Below are positions 23,974-33,093 of a stretch of 64,000 nucleotides of DNA, one piece after another (position 1 is the stretch's first letter; every line of letters begins with the position of its first letter). The DNA comes from Chitinibacter sp046530675. Lineage in GTDB: Bacteria; Pseudomonadota; Gammaproteobacteria; Burkholderiales; Chitinibacteraceae. A program made the translations under genes and the position numbers. The stretch is from NCBI RefSeq assembly GCF_046530675.1, contig NZ_CP172558.1, forward strand, positions 992,001 through 1,056,000. The letters run 5' to 3'. The notes below the pieces were generated by a model. The model saw only the letters and a program-made list of their open reading frames with translations, was not told where the DNA came from and ran no database searches.

Positions 23974-24614
23974 GCGTGGTCGATCTGGACACCATCGAAA
24001 ACGCGCTGATCGAGCGTCTGCGTCAAGGGCTGGGTCGACTGGCCATTGAAGTCGAACCGTACTCGGGCGAACTGGATGAGTTGTTGCCTGAAGTGATTCG
24101 CCGCTTTCCGGCGGTCTGGGTCACTTTCGGCGGCATCAGCAAAACCGAGCGCATCAGTACCGCGCGCGACAAGGTCAAAGCCACCGGTTCATTTGTGGTG
24201 ATGGTCGCCGACCGCAACCTGCGTGGCCGCAATGCCGCGCGCAAAGGCGGCGCTGGCGAGGTCGGTGCGTATCGGTTGGTGAAGGCCGTGCGGCGTTTGT
24301 TGCAGCAACAGGATCTGGGTTTGCAAATTGATTATCTGCAGCCCGGCCGCGTTCGCACGCTCTACAACACCCGCCTGCAGGGCGAGCCGATTACCGCTTT
24401 TGCCTGCGAGTTTTCAACCGCCTGGATCGAAGCTGCAATGGACAACCAGACGTGGCCAGTTGAAGGTCGCGCCGAAGATGCCGTATTCCAGGGCAACCAA
24501 GGACAGAAAGACACCGAAGCGTCTGATTTGCTGCGCATCGGTGCCGAGTACGACACCAGCGTTCCCGGCGACGGCCAACCCGAAGCCACCGATTTATTGG
24601 AATTAAGGAGCTGA
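23970..24614 (+). CDS. Mu gp37-like protein (DUF1834)
   Basis: The 214-residue protein carries the gp37 pattern: IENALIERLRQGLGRLAIEV, PAVWVTFGG, then AYRLVKAVRRLLQQQDLGLQ. It is a tail-neck type protein located between gp36 and the sheath. The C-terminal 55 residues are acidic and less conserved. Confidence 0.82.
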   Translation: MSVVDLDTIENALIERLRQGLGRLAIEVEPYSGELDELLPEVIRRFPAVWVTFGGISKTERISTARDKVKATGSFVVMVADRNLRGRNAARKGGAGEVGAYRLVKAVRRLLQQQDLGLQIDYLQPGRVRTLYNTRLQGEPITAFACEFSTAWIEAAMDNQTWPVEGRAEDAVFQGNQGQKDTEASDLLRIGAEYDTSVPGDGQPEATDLLELRS

Positions 24615-24615
24615 C

Positions 24616-24807
24616 ATGAAAGTCATAGCCGCACCGGGTCTGAAAGTACCTTATGAAGACAAACCAAACCGCTACATCACTGCCGATCAGGTGGTCGATG
24701 TGCCGGATACCGTGTATTACCGCCGCCGTATTGCTGATGGCGATTTGCGGTTGCCAGCGAGCAAGCCAGCGAGCAAGCCAGCAAAAACTGCAATCAAAGC
24801 CGATTGA
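24616..24807 (+). CDS. DUF2635 family small phage protein
   Basis: The 63-residue protein (MKVIAAPGLKVPYEDKPNRY, VVDVPDTVYYRRRIADGDL) matches the small DUF2635 protein found just upstream of the sheath in Mu-like phages. The tail is repetitive (ASKPASKPAK). The function is unknown. Confidence 0.78.
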   Translation: MKVIAAPGLKVPYEDKPNRYITADQVVDVPDTVYYRRRIADGDLRLPASKPASKPAKTAIKAD

Positions 24808-24818
24808 AGGAGACCATC

Positions 24819-26243
24819 ATGTACTCTCGTGACATCACGTTTGACACCATTCCGGGCAGTATCCGCAAGCCGGGTAAGCACATTGAATTCAATCTGAAGC
24901 TGGCCGTCCGTACTTTGCCAGGCAATCTGCAGCGCCTGGTATTGATTGGCCAGCGACTGGCCGTTGGCCCCGTTGCCGCCGCCGTGCCAGTAAATGTATT
25001 CAGCGATGCTGAGTCGAGTACTTATTTTGGTCGTGGTTCGGTGCTGGGTAGCATGGTCAAAGCCGCGCTGACGGCCAACCCCTATGTGCAACTGACCTGC
25101 GTCGCGCTGGATGATGAGCCAACAGCTACTGCAGCGAGTTGCACGATTACCATTACCGGCACGGCCACTACAGCGGGTTCTTTGGGCGTACTGATCAGCA
25201 ATGAACGGGTCAATGCCGGTATTTATGTCGGTGATGACGCCGCTACGGTGGCTGCATCAATCAAGGCTGTCATCGATGCTGACCCTGATCTGCCCGTTGC
25301 CGCAACAGTCGCAGCTGGGGTCGTGACACTCACCGCCAAAAACAAGGGCGAACTGGGCAATCAGATCAAGGTATCGACCGTGCAGTTGTTGGCCGCTGGT
25401 GTCAGTGCCGCGACGACTGCAATGGCCGGTGGCTCGCTTGACCCGGATATTCAGAATGCGCTCACCCCGCTGTTTGCAGGTGGCCATGACATTCTGGCAT
25501 CCAGCCTAAACGATAGCGCCAACCTGACTAAGCTGCGAGATTACCTCGATACAGTCTCTGGCCCGCTCGAGCAACGTGGCGCAATTGCCACGTATGCACT
25601 GACCAGCACGCTGGCCTCTGCAACGACGCTGGCCAGCACGATCAACAGCGGCCGGATTACCAATGCGTTACTCCCTGCAACGGTCAGTTTGCCGTGGGAA
25701 GTATCTGCTGCATATGCCGCAGTGATTGCTTTCGAGGAAGACCCGGCGCGTCCGCTCAATACCTTGCCACTGACCGGCATTGCACCGCCGCCGCTGGCCA
25801 ACCGGCTGGGGCGTACCGAGCAGGAAAACTGCCTGTACAACGGCGTAACACCGCTCGAGGTCGGTCCCGGTGAAAAAGTTCAGATTGTCCGTTCGATCAC
25901 GACCTACACCAAAGACCCGCAAGGCGTGGCTGATCCAAGTTTGCTTGATATAACGACGATCCGCAGTCTGGACTACACGCGCAAAGCCATTCTGCAGCGT
26001 TGGGCATTGCGCTTCCCGCGTGACAAAAAAACGCTGCGAACCAAGGCTCGTGTGTGGTCGGAAACCTATGACGTGTTGCTCAAGCTCGAAGAGCTGGAGA
26101 TCGTCGAGAACGTCGTGGCTAACAAGGACAAATTGATTGTTCAGGATGACCTGCAAGACCCATCGCGTCTGAATGTCCGTATCCCGACCGATATCGTCAA
26201 CGGCTTGCACATTCTGGCAGGTGTCGTCGACCTTTACCTGTAA
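24819..26243 (+). CDS. Contractile tail sheath protein (Mu gpL-like)
   Basis: The start at 24819 has GGAG upstream. The 474-residue protein starts MYSRDITFDTIPGSIRKPGK, as Mu-type sheaths do. It contains the inserted domain (ITGTATTAGSLGVLISNERV, GELGNQIKV) and the conserved C-terminal core (GPGEKVQIVRSITTYTKDPQ, SLDYTRKAILQRWALRFPRD). It contracts to drive the tail tube through the envelope. Confidence 0.95.
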   Translation: MYSRDITFDTIPGSIRKPGKHIEFNLKLAVRTLPGNLQRLVLIGQRLAVGPVAAAVPVNVFSDAESSTYFGRGSVLGSMVKAALTANPYVQLTCVALDDEPTATAASCTITITGTATTAGSLGVLISNERVNAGIYVGDDAATVAASIKAVIDADPDLPVAATVAAGVVTLTAKNKGELGNQIKVSTVQLLAAGVSAATTAMAGGSLDPDIQNALTPLFAGGHDILASSLNDSANLTKLRDYLDTVSGPLEQRGAIATYALTSTLASATTLASTINSGRITNALLPATVSLPWEVSAAYAAVIAFEEDPARPLNTLPLTGIAPPPLANRLGRTEQENCLYNGVTPLEVGPGEKVQIVRSITTYTKDPQGVADPSLLDITTIRSLDYTRKAILQRWALRFPRDKKTLRTKARVWSETYDVLLKLEELEIVENVVANKDKLIVQDDLQDPSRLNVRIPTDIVNGLHILAGVVDLYL

Positions 26244-26282
26244 CCCAAGCTGGCCGGGTAATTCCCGGCCAAGGAGAAGCTC

Positions 26283-26657
26283 ATGGCTTTAGAAGAATTC
26301 GCTGGCGCAATTGTGCTGGAAGTGGATGGTAAAGAGATCGAAGTGGTCGATCTGACGGCCACCACCAACACCGGGCGCAAGCTGGTCAAAACGATGAACC
26401 GCACCGGCAAGCCGCGTGGCTTTGCCAAGGGCGTGGCCAGTTACGATCTGCAGGTGACCGTCGTGATTCCGCTGTCGGGCGATCTGGACTGGCTCAAGGT
26501 CGAAGGCGCGAAGATCACCATATTTCCGGCCTCCGAAGGTGGCCAGCGCACCACTTACCGCGATTGCATCGTGCTGGAAAAATCCGAGAAGTATTCGGTC
26601 GACAATGAAGCACGCCGCGACCTGAAAATCGCTGCAATGGATGAGGTGCAAGAATAA
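26283..26657 (+). CDS. Tail tube protein (Mu gpM-like)
   Basis: The 124-residue protein, directly downstream of the sheath, has the tube pattern (EEFAGAIVLEVDGKEIEVVD, KTMNRTGKPRGFAKGVASYD). The close is YRDCIVLEKSEKYSVDNEAR. It stacks as hexameric rings inside the sheath. One-base overlap with the chaperone gene. Confidence 0.9.
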   Translation: MALEEFAGAIVLEVDGKEIEVVDLTATTNTGRKLVKTMNRTGKPRGFAKGVASYDLQVTVVIPLSGDLDWLKVEGAKITIFPASEGGQRTTYRDCIVLEKSEKYSVDNEARRDLKIAAMDEVQE

Positions 26658-26977
26658 TGTCGCGTCTTAAATTTGGTGTTGAAGTCGATGGCAAGCTGCA
26701 CAGCGAGTTCGCGCTGCGCCTGCCGACCGTGGCAGACAATCTGGCCATTTTCGAGGGCAACCCGGAAGCCAGCAGCTTTCGCCTGAACGTGGCGACATTG
26801 GCGAAATGTTTGACACGTCTGGGCGAGCTGGAGCCAACCCATTTTAACGACCCGGACTGGCTGGCCGAACATCTGGTCGATGACGACTATGACGTGCTGC
26901 AAGCCGAGATGGCCGAGCTTAAAAAAAAGCGCTTGGACGCGAACAGCGCCAGCGCGGACTCAGGCTCTCTATCGTAA
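26657..26977 (+). CDS. Tail assembly chaperone, short form (Mu gp41-like)
   Basis: The 106-residue protein (LKFGVEVDGKLHSEFALRLP, VADNLAIFEG) matches the FluMu gp41 family. Such chaperones coat the tape measure during tail building. A run of eight A bases (26921-26928) near the end creates the slippery site A AAA AAG, which leads into the longer form. The zero-frame stop is at 26975. Confidence 0.88.
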   Translation: MSRLKFGVEVDGKLHSEFALRLPTVADNLAIFEGNPEASSFRLNVATLAKCLTRLGELEPTHFNDPDWLAEHLVDDDYDVLQAEMAELKKKRLDANSASADSGSLS

Positions 26978-27147
26978 AACTACGGCAGCTCGGTTTCAGC
27001 CTGGACGAAATCAAAGCCATGCCTGAAACCGAAGCGGTCAGCTATCTCGCCTTGCTTGAGCCGGTCACCACGCCGGCCAAACCCATCTCAACGCCAGAGT
27101 CTGGTGTCCGTCGCGTGACCTCGCTGCGACAAAAACGGAGCGGATAA
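26657..27147 (+). CDS. Tail assembly chaperone, -1 frameshift extension product
   Basis: Slipping by -1 at A AAA AAG (26923-26929) joins the first 91 codons to an open frame without its own start (26929-27147, 72 codons). It reads ALGREQRQRGLRLSIVKLRQ, LGFSLDEIKAMPETEAVSYL and ends QKRSG. The extension stops at TAA 27145-27147, overlapping the tape-measure ATG. A shifted pair before the tape measure is a conserved feature of long-tailed phages. The run of A bases might also allow slippage by RNA polymerase. Confidence 0.78.
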
Positions 27148-29237
27148 TGTCGAATCTGGAAACCGCCTTAACCCTGCGCTACCGCGATCAGGCCAGCTCT
27201 GGGCTCAACCGGATGAAGCAGGATGTGGTGCGTACTGCCGAGCAAGCCGCGCGCGCCAGTACCGATGGCCAGCGCAAAGTTCAGTCGGCTTACCGCGAAA
27301 CCAGTCAGGTTTTTAACCGCAGCGTGAGCGAGCAATCGCGTGTGGCACAGCGTGCGGCCGACGCGCGCGAGCAACTGGGCATTCGTTCAGAAAATGCCAT
27401 TCAACGCGAAATCGCCCAGACCGAAGCCGCCTACCAGCGACTGGCACGGCAAGGCGTTGCCAGTGCAACCGAACAGCAACGCGCGTATACCGTGATGACC
27501 AGCAAGGTCAAAGCATTGCGCGCCGAAATGCAAGGTGTGGCGCAGCAACAGGAAAAAATCGTTAATCGCACGCGCAGCGGTAGCGGCGGCAATGTGGTAA
27601 GTGCGGGCATGGGGCTGTATGCGGCTGGCTCGATGTTGCAGCGCCCAATGATGGACGAATCCGCTTACGATTTGGCATTGAGTTATGCCGCCAACACAGC
27701 GTTTGCTGATCGAAATACGAAGGCCGGTCGTCAAGCTGGCAAAGCCGAGCTTGATCTACTGATTCGTAAGTCAACTCAGGAAGGTGGCACTCGGGACGGC
27801 GCTTTAGGTGCGCTGGATATGCTCATGGGGTCTGGCGCATTGGGTGACAATTCGGCTGTCGCGATGAAGTCGGCTCATCAAATGTTGCCCACCATTATGA
27901 AGTACAGCAATGCGGCCAATGCTGATCCAAATGAATTGGCTGGCATCGTGATTAAGGCCAAGCAGCAATACGGCATGAGTGACAAAGAACTCCCACGCAT
28001 TCTGGATATGGCCATGATGGGCGGCAAACTGGGAGGCTTTGAGCTTAAGGACATGGCCAAATGGTTGCCGCAACAAATGGCAGCGGCCAAGCTTTCTGGT
28101 CTGTCTGGCACTTCTGGTTTGTCCAAATTGATCGCGCTGAACCAAAAGGCAGTTATTTCTGCGGGCAACAAAGATGAGGCTGGTAATAATGTGGTCAATT
28201 TTCTAGCCAAGTTGAACGCCGAAGAAACCGCCAAAGACATGAAAAAAATCGGCGTCAAGGATTGGCGTGGTTTGCTGATTAAAGGTCGGGAGAATGGCAA
28301 AGATTCGGTCGAGGTTTTTGGCGATGTAATTAGTGCATTAATGAAAAATAACAACAGCTATCAAGAGCTGAAGAAAAAGGCTGAGCAAGCCAAAAGCGGA
28401 TCAAAAGAGCAGCAAGAAATGATCGGCCAAATGTCAGACATCGTCCTGGGTCAAGTCCTTGGCAAAATTCAAACGGATCGTCAGGAGCTAATGGGGGCGA
28501 TTGGCTATGTCACCGACCGTAAAGGCACGGCTGAAATTGAGAAAAAGGTCAGCGGCGTGCAAGCGGGCGATGTCGTCAATTTGGATAATGCCGTGATTCG
28601 AGACACTGCGGCCTGGAAAATGCAGCAAGGTAGTAATGCAATCAATGAAGGCAGTAATTCATTCTTCGCTCCGATCAATAAGGCGTTTGGTGATCTGAGT
28701 TTGCGCTTTGCGCAATGGGCGAAGACAAATCCTGATTCCGCTAAAAATGTCGTCGGTGGTGGCACGCTAACTGGTGCGCTAGGTGCAGGTTTTGGTGTGG
28801 ATGCACTGGCTCGTCGCATGATGGGCGGTTCAGGTAGTAGTATGTGGTCGAAGTTGTGGTCTAGTGGTTCAGCTTCTGCTCTCCCACTAGCCTTGAGTAG
28901 CGCCGCCACTTTTTCGACCAGGGACGAAGACGACGAAGTATTGCATGGCGACGCACGTTGGAAAAAACTGCGCGCCCAATACTCACCGCAGATCATTAAT
29001 GCAGCCCGTCAGCAGTACCAGCCTTGGTATCAGATGGGTGACGGCTACGCCAAAGAAAACGAGCAGTGGATCAAGCAGTATCTGGCCGAATTGCAAAAGC
29101 AGAATGCCGCGCAGAGCAAGTCGCTGGAAGCGGTGATGCAAAAACCGATTCCGGTCGAAGTCACCGTTAAAGTTGAGAACGGCAACCTCGTCGCCAGCGT
29201 GAACAAAGCCAACCAGACTGCGGCGGGGAGACACTGA
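27147..29237 (+). CDS. Tail tape measure protein
   Basis: The 696-residue protein has an N-terminal helical region rich in alanine and glutamine (YRDQASSGLNRMKQDVVRTA and further heptads). It then shows the phage tail-tape core (SYAANTAFADRNTKAGRQAG, LSGLSGTSGLSKLIALN) and a glycine/alanine segment near 540-600 that could span a membrane. It sets tail length and lies between chaperone and gpN genes as in Mu. Confidence 0.9.
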   Translation: MSNLETALTLRYRDQASSGLNRMKQDVVRTAEQAARASTDGQRKVQSAYRETSQVFNRSVSEQSRVAQRAADAREQLGIRSENAIQREIAQTEAAYQRLARQGVASATEQQRAYTVMTSKVKALRAEMQGVAQQQEKIVNRTRSGSGGNVVSAGMGLYAAGSMLQRPMMDESAYDLALSYAANTAFADRNTKAGRQAGKAELDLLIRKSTQEGGTRDGALGALDMLMGSGALGDNSAVAMKSAHQMLPTIMKYSNAANADPNELAGIVIKAKQQYGMSDKELPRILDMAMMGGKLGGFELKDMAKWLPQQMAAAKLSGLSGTSGLSKLIALNQKAVISAGNKDEAGNNVVNFLAKLNAEETAKDMKKIGVKDWRGLLIKGRENGKDSVEVFGDVISALMKNNNSYQELKKKAEQAKSGSKEQQEMIGQMSDIVLGQVLGKIQTDRQELMGAIGYVTDRKGTAEIEKKVSGVQAGDVVNLDNAVIRDTAAWKMQQGSNAINEGSNSFFAPINKAFGDLSLRFAQWAKTNPDSAKNVVGGGTLTGALGAGFGVDALARRMMGGSGSSMWSKLWSSGSASALPLALSSAATFSTRDEDDEVLHGDARWKKLRAQYSPQIINAARQQYQPWYQMGDGYAKENEQWIKQYLAELQKQNAAQSKSLEAVMQKPIPVEVTVKVENGNLVASVNKANQTAAGRH

Positions 29238-30502
29238 TGGCGTGGAAAGATACCCTGCTCGATGCCAAATACCGGGGCGTGGCACTGGAGGTCGAGCGCG
29301 TCGAAGACAGTGGCGGCCGCGATGTGGCCAAGCATCGCTACCCGTTGGCTAACGGCGTCACCACCGAAGACCTCGGCGCGCGTGAGCGGCCAATCAATCT
29401 GACCGCCATTTTCTGGGGTGATGATTACGAACGGCAGTTGAATGCACTGCTGGATGTGCTGGCCGAGCAAGGCCCGGCTGAGCTGATCCATCCGGTATTC
29501 GGCTCAATCTGGGTGCAGCTGGAAACGTGGCGCGTGCGGCACCAGGCCGAAGACGTAGACTACGCTGCCGTCGAGTTGAGCTGGGTCGAAACCGGCAAGC
29601 CTGCCGCGCTGGTCGCCAACACCAGTCCGATCCAGCTGGCCGAAGCGGCGCTGGCCAGCGACGAGCCAGTGCTGAATGCCGCCACCGATGCGCTGGACAG
29701 CGAAGTCGGGCTGACCAGCATGACGGCCTCGCTCGAAGAACTGCAATCGCTACGCACGTTGATGACCGGCACACTCGGTGACATTCAAAGCGAAATCAGC
29801 GGTGCCGTCAGCACCGTGCAGGATGTGATCGATGCACCGCGCGCCTTTGCGTCAGACATCATCGACAGTATCTCCGGCGTGCTATCGCTGGCGCGTTTCA
29901 ATCCGGGCAATCTGTTTGCAGGCTGGGCAACGCTGTTTGACGATGCCAAACGCCTCGGTCAGATGCCGGGAGCCAAGTCCGGCAACTGGGATCGCAGCAG
30001 CCAGGGTAATCCGCCCAGCACTGCTTCGGTGCGACAGATCGAGCGCTTTACCCGTACCAGTAGCGCGGCCAGTCTGGGGCGCGCAGCCGCCGAAGTACTG
30101 GTCGATGAAGTGAATACCCCGACGCTGACACCGCCGCAGGTCGAGCGACTGGTGGGCGACAGCCGCACCACAATTCAGGATGCCATTGATGTACTGCGCC
30201 CGAGCGACGACGAGCTGGCCGATCCGGCGTTCGATGCCGGAGCAATGCGCTTGCGTTACAGCCCGGTGATCGATGCGTTAAAAGACCAGGCGCTGGCCAT
30301 CCAGACTGCCGGTGCCACGGTGCTGGCACGTCGGCCACCGCTGCAGCAGCGCGAAATCCCGTTCCCGGCCAACTGGCATTTGCTCGCGCATGCCTGGTAT
30401 GGCGACTACAGTCGCGCCGACGAGCTGGCGCGGCTCAATCCGCAAGTGCGCAATCCGAATGCGCTGGACAAAGGCGACAAGGTGACGGCGTATGCCCAAT
30501 GA
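29237..30502 (+). CDS. Mu gpN-like tail/DNA circularisation protein
   Basis: The 421-residue protein begins MAWKDTLLDAKYRGVALEVE with RYPLANGVTTEDLGARERPI and WGDDYERQLNALLDVLAEQG, the DNA-circularisation N-terminal family pattern found in Mu gpN. The C-terminus ends in a LysM-like element (WHLLAHAWYGDYSRADELAR, NPNALDKGDKV). It belongs to the tail hub. Confidence 0.87.
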   Translation: MAWKDTLLDAKYRGVALEVERVEDSGGRDVAKHRYPLANGVTTEDLGARERPINLTAIFWGDDYERQLNALLDVLAEQGPAELIHPVFGSIWVQLETWRVRHQAEDVDYAAVELSWVETGKPAALVANTSPIQLAEAALASDEPVLNAATDALDSEVGLTSMTASLEELQSLRTLMTGTLGDIQSEISGAVSTVQDVIDAPRAFASDIIDSISGVLSLARFNPGNLFAGWATLFDDAKRLGQMPGAKSGNWDRSSQGNPPSTASVRQIERFTRTSSAASLGRAAAEVLVDEVNTPTLTPPQVERLVGDSRTTIQDAIDVLRPSDDELADPAFDAGAMRLRYSPVIDALKDQALAIQTAGATVLARRPPLQQREIPFPANWHLLAHAWYGDYSRADELARLNPQVRNPNALDKGDKVTAYAQ

Positions 30503-31568
30503 AACCATCACGCTGCTGATTGACGGCAAAGCGCACGACAACTGGAGTCGCTACGAAATCGACAGCGATCTGTTCATTCCCGCCGATGCCTGGAGCCTCA
30601 GCCTGGGGCTGAGTGACGATCAGTATCTGCCCGCCATGACTGAAGGCACATCGATTCGCCTACTGCTCGGCAGCGACGTGGTGATGTCCGGTGTACTCGA
30701 TACCGTGGTCGACAGCATCGGCTCCGGCCACAGTATCACGCTGCGCGGCCGTGATGGTGCAGGTGTACTGGTCGACTGCAGTGCGCCGATTTTTACCAGC
30801 AAGCAGGCCACGCTGGCCGAAGTGGTCGCCAGCGTCGTCAAGCCGTTGGGCGTGCGTAAAGTGCGTATCGATGCGACAAAAGCACAGGGGCAGGACAAGG
30901 TCAGCGTTGAGCCGGGCGACACCGCCTGGGCAGCACTGCAGAATGCCGCCGAAGCCGCCGGGCTGTGGCCGTGGTTTGAGCCGGACGGCACGCTGGTTGT
31001 CGGTGGGCCGGATTACCGCGCGCCGGTCGTCGGCACGCTGACGCTGGGCGGTGTACAGGCCAACCTCACCGATCTGAGTGTCGAGCGCAATCTGGTACGC
31101 CGCATTAGCCAGATTACCGTACTGGGGCAATCGCACGGCACCGACGACAGCGAAGGCAAACATGCGATCAAAGTCACGGTCAAAGACCCGACTGCACGTG
31201 GCTACCGACCACGCATCGTTGTCGATCACGAAGCCGACTCGGTCGGCGTCGCGCAAGCCCGAGGCCGCAAGCTGCTGGCCGATGCGCGGCTGGAAGCCTT
31301 CACCGTCGAAGCGATCACGCCAGGTCATCGCGCACCGAACGGCAAGCCGTGGGCACCGGGAATGCGGGTGCATGTGGTCAGCGCCCGGAACCGGCTCGAT
31401 CAGGTGCTGTTTTGTACTGCCCGCAAGTTCACCGGCGGCGCTGGCCAGCCCAGCCTGACCCGACTGACGCTGAAAGAAGATGGCGTGTGGATTCCCGACG
31501 CGCACCCGCACAAACGCAAACACCGTCGGGGCAAGAACGGCACCGGCGAAATCCTCGATCTGGAGTAA
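30492..31568 (+). CDS. Baseplate hub protein (Mu gpP-like)
   Basis: The 358-residue protein matches the gpP/gp27-like hub: ITLLIDGKAHDNWSRYEIDS, GLSDDQYLPAMTEGTSIRLL, then ITLRGRDGAGVLVDCSAPIF. It ends with a basic tail (HPHKRKHRRGKNGTGEILDL). It overlaps gpN by 11 bases. Confidence 0.9.
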   Translation: MPNETITLLIDGKAHDNWSRYEIDSDLFIPADAWSLSLGLSDDQYLPAMTEGTSIRLLLGSDVVMSGVLDTVVDSIGSGHSITLRGRDGAGVLVDCSAPIFTSKQATLAEVVASVVKPLGVRKVRIDATKAQGQDKVSVEPGDTAWAALQNAAEAAGLWPWFEPDGTLVVGGPDYRAPVVGTLTLGGVQANLTDLSVERNLVRRISQITVLGQSHGTDDSEGKHAIKVTVKDPTARGYRPRIVVDHEADSVGVAQARGRKLLADARLEAFTVEAITPGHRAPNGKPWAPGMRVHVVSARNRLDQVLFCTARKFTGGAGQPSLTRLTLKEDGVWIPDAHPHKRKHRRGKNGTGEILDLE

Positions 31569-31571
31569 ACC

Positions 31572-32144
31572 ATGTGGCGTGAAGTCGATGCCCGTATTCA
31601 ACGCGCACTCTCAGGCGTTCGCCGCGCTTTTCGCGGCGCGGTGATCCTGCTGAAAAATGGTGGCCCGGTCGTGCGGGTTCAGGGCGAAGGTTTGGCCGGT
31701 GAGCAGATACAGGGTGCTGAGCTGTTCCAGCACTATGGCCTGACCACGATGCCACCGGCCGGCAGCATGATGATCGTGCTACCCGTGGGCGGCAAAACCT
31801 CACACGGCATCGTGATCGCCACCGAGCATGGCAGCTACCGCCTGAAAACACTGGAGCCTGGCGAAGTCGCGCTGTACGACGACCAGGGGCAAAGCGTGAT
31901 TCTGAGGCGCGGCAAGATCATGGAGATGAACACTGATCAGCTGGTGATTAACGCGGCAACCAAGGTGCAAATTAATACGCCGACAATTTCAACGACCGCT
32001 GCCATTGAGGCCGAGAAAGACATTACCGACAAGGTCGGTTCGGGCGGCAAGAGCATGGCAAACATGCGAGCCAGCTACAACGATCACGATCACCACGAAA
32101 ATGGTGTGGGCGGGAATACCGGCAAAACAAATCAGCAGGTTTAA
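31572..32144 (+). CDS. Baseplate spike protein (Mu gp45-like)
   Basis: The 190-residue protein has an OB-like N-terminal part (QGEGLAGEQIQGAELFQHYG, PPAGSMMIVLPVGGKTSHGI) and a beta-helical C-terminal half. It ends with the histidine-rich YNDHDHHENGVGGNTGKTNQ. That motif fits the metal-binding tip of membrane-piercing spikes. It is the last gene before the third cargo block. Confidence 0.9.
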   Translation: MWREVDARIQRALSGVRRAFRGAVILLKNGGPVVRVQGEGLAGEQIQGAELFQHYGLTTMPPAGSMMIVLPVGGKTSHGIVIATEHGSYRLKTLEPGEVALYDDQGQSVILRRGKIMEMNTDQLVINAATKVQINTPTISTTAAIEAEKDITDKVGSGGKSMANMRASYNDHDHHENGVGGNTGKTNQQV

Positions 32145-32158
32145 GTTGATTGCTGTAG

Positions 32159-32410
32159 TTAAAAAGGATCGTAGCTACTATCGCTAGATTTGTTGTTTTT
32201 AGCCGCTTGCCGTGTTGCCATTATTTTTTCATAAAGAATTTTGGCTTCTTCATTCCGAATTTCTGTCTCCATCGCGTGTCGGCTCGAAAATGGACCTTGC
32301 TCCCCCCGTCCATTCTTGCTGTCGAAATAGTAGAGTTCATTGCTCGACCCAGGAATGCAGTGGCGACGGCAGTTGTACCCACCGTGTGTAAATGTCTCGG
32401 ATGTGTCCAT
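32159..32410 (-). CDS. Small minus-strand protein of unknown function (moron)
   Basis: The 83-residue protein runs against the late operon. It has two cysteines (YNCRRHCIPG), a polar middle (ELYYFDSKNGRGEQGPFSSR) and a helical lysine-rich end (NEEAKILYEKIMATRQAAKN). The composition looks like a real protein, and the block is AT-rich. No family was recognised. Opposite orientation implies its own promoter in the 32411-32533 gap, possibly active in the lysogen. Confidence 0.5.
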   Translation of the reverse strand: MDTSETFTHGGYNCRRHCIPGSSNELYYFDSKNGRGEQGPFSSRHAMETEIRNEEAKILYEKIMATRQAAKNNKSSDSSYDPF

Positions 32411-32533
32411 ATTGGCTTGGCCTCAATTAGTTGGCGATACGTTGATTGTAAGCCAAATTTATGTCAGGTTAGAGCCCAAGAACTTGAAATATTGGAGTCA
32501 GGGTGGTACTTGTAGCTATATTGTCTTTTTAAT

Positions 32534-33085
32534 ATGAGTATGCAAACTATGAATTTCGCTTTGACTGATGCCGAACGACTGATCCTCAGTAACCAGTACA
32601 CCATTCTAGCCAAGCTTTCTGGTGACAAGCACGAAGCAGCCGAGTATGAAAAACTCGCTGAGCACCTAAATAAAGGACATTCATTCTTCTATGCCGATTA
32701 TCTCAGCAACCAGCTTTCACCTGTTGTTGAGAATTATGTGCAGCAATTTGTGATCGACGTATTGTCGATGTATCGGGCAATGCAACGCGTTGCCGAAGAC
32801 ACTACACTTGATAAAAGTATTCTGGATGATCTTCGATTCCCCGGTTTTGATGGGAACAACGAACCAGAGTACCTAGGGTTTGCTATGGCACTTCATAGTG
32901 AAGGGCGTTTCGAGCAAGAGTTTGCCTTTGGCCGTACCGCGCCATATTTCAACTCGCATAGCCAAAGCATTGAACTCTATGATCGTATGCTTGATAAATG
33001 GCGGGAGTTTGGTAAAGAGCCAATTCTTACCTTAGAGCAAGTTCAGGCTATTCTTGAAGAGCAGGTTCATCCTGAAAACCGCTAA
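32534..33085 (+). CDS. YfbU-family protein carried by the prophage (moron)
   Basis: The 183-residue protein aligns along its length with E. coli YfbU as remembered: MNFALTDAERLILSNQYTIL at the start, QFVIDVLSMYRAMQRV in the middle, FPGFDGNNEPEYLGFA and YDRMLDKWREFGKEPILTLE near the end. It is 10-20 residues longer than the usual 164. The biochemical function of YfbU is not settled. It lies between gp45 and gp46, where Mu has no such gene, and ends 8 bases before the third late-junction repeat. Confidence 0.8.
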   Translation: MSMQTMNFALTDAERLILSNQYTILAKLSGDKHEAAEYEKLAEHLNKGHSFFYADYLSNQLSPVVENYVQQFVIDVLSMYRAMQRVAEDTTLDKSILDDLRFPGFDGNNEPEYLGFAMALHSEGRFEQEFAFGRTAPYFNSHSQSIELYDRMLDKWREFGKEPILTLEQVQAILEEQVHPENR

Positions 33086-33093
33086 GTAGATTC

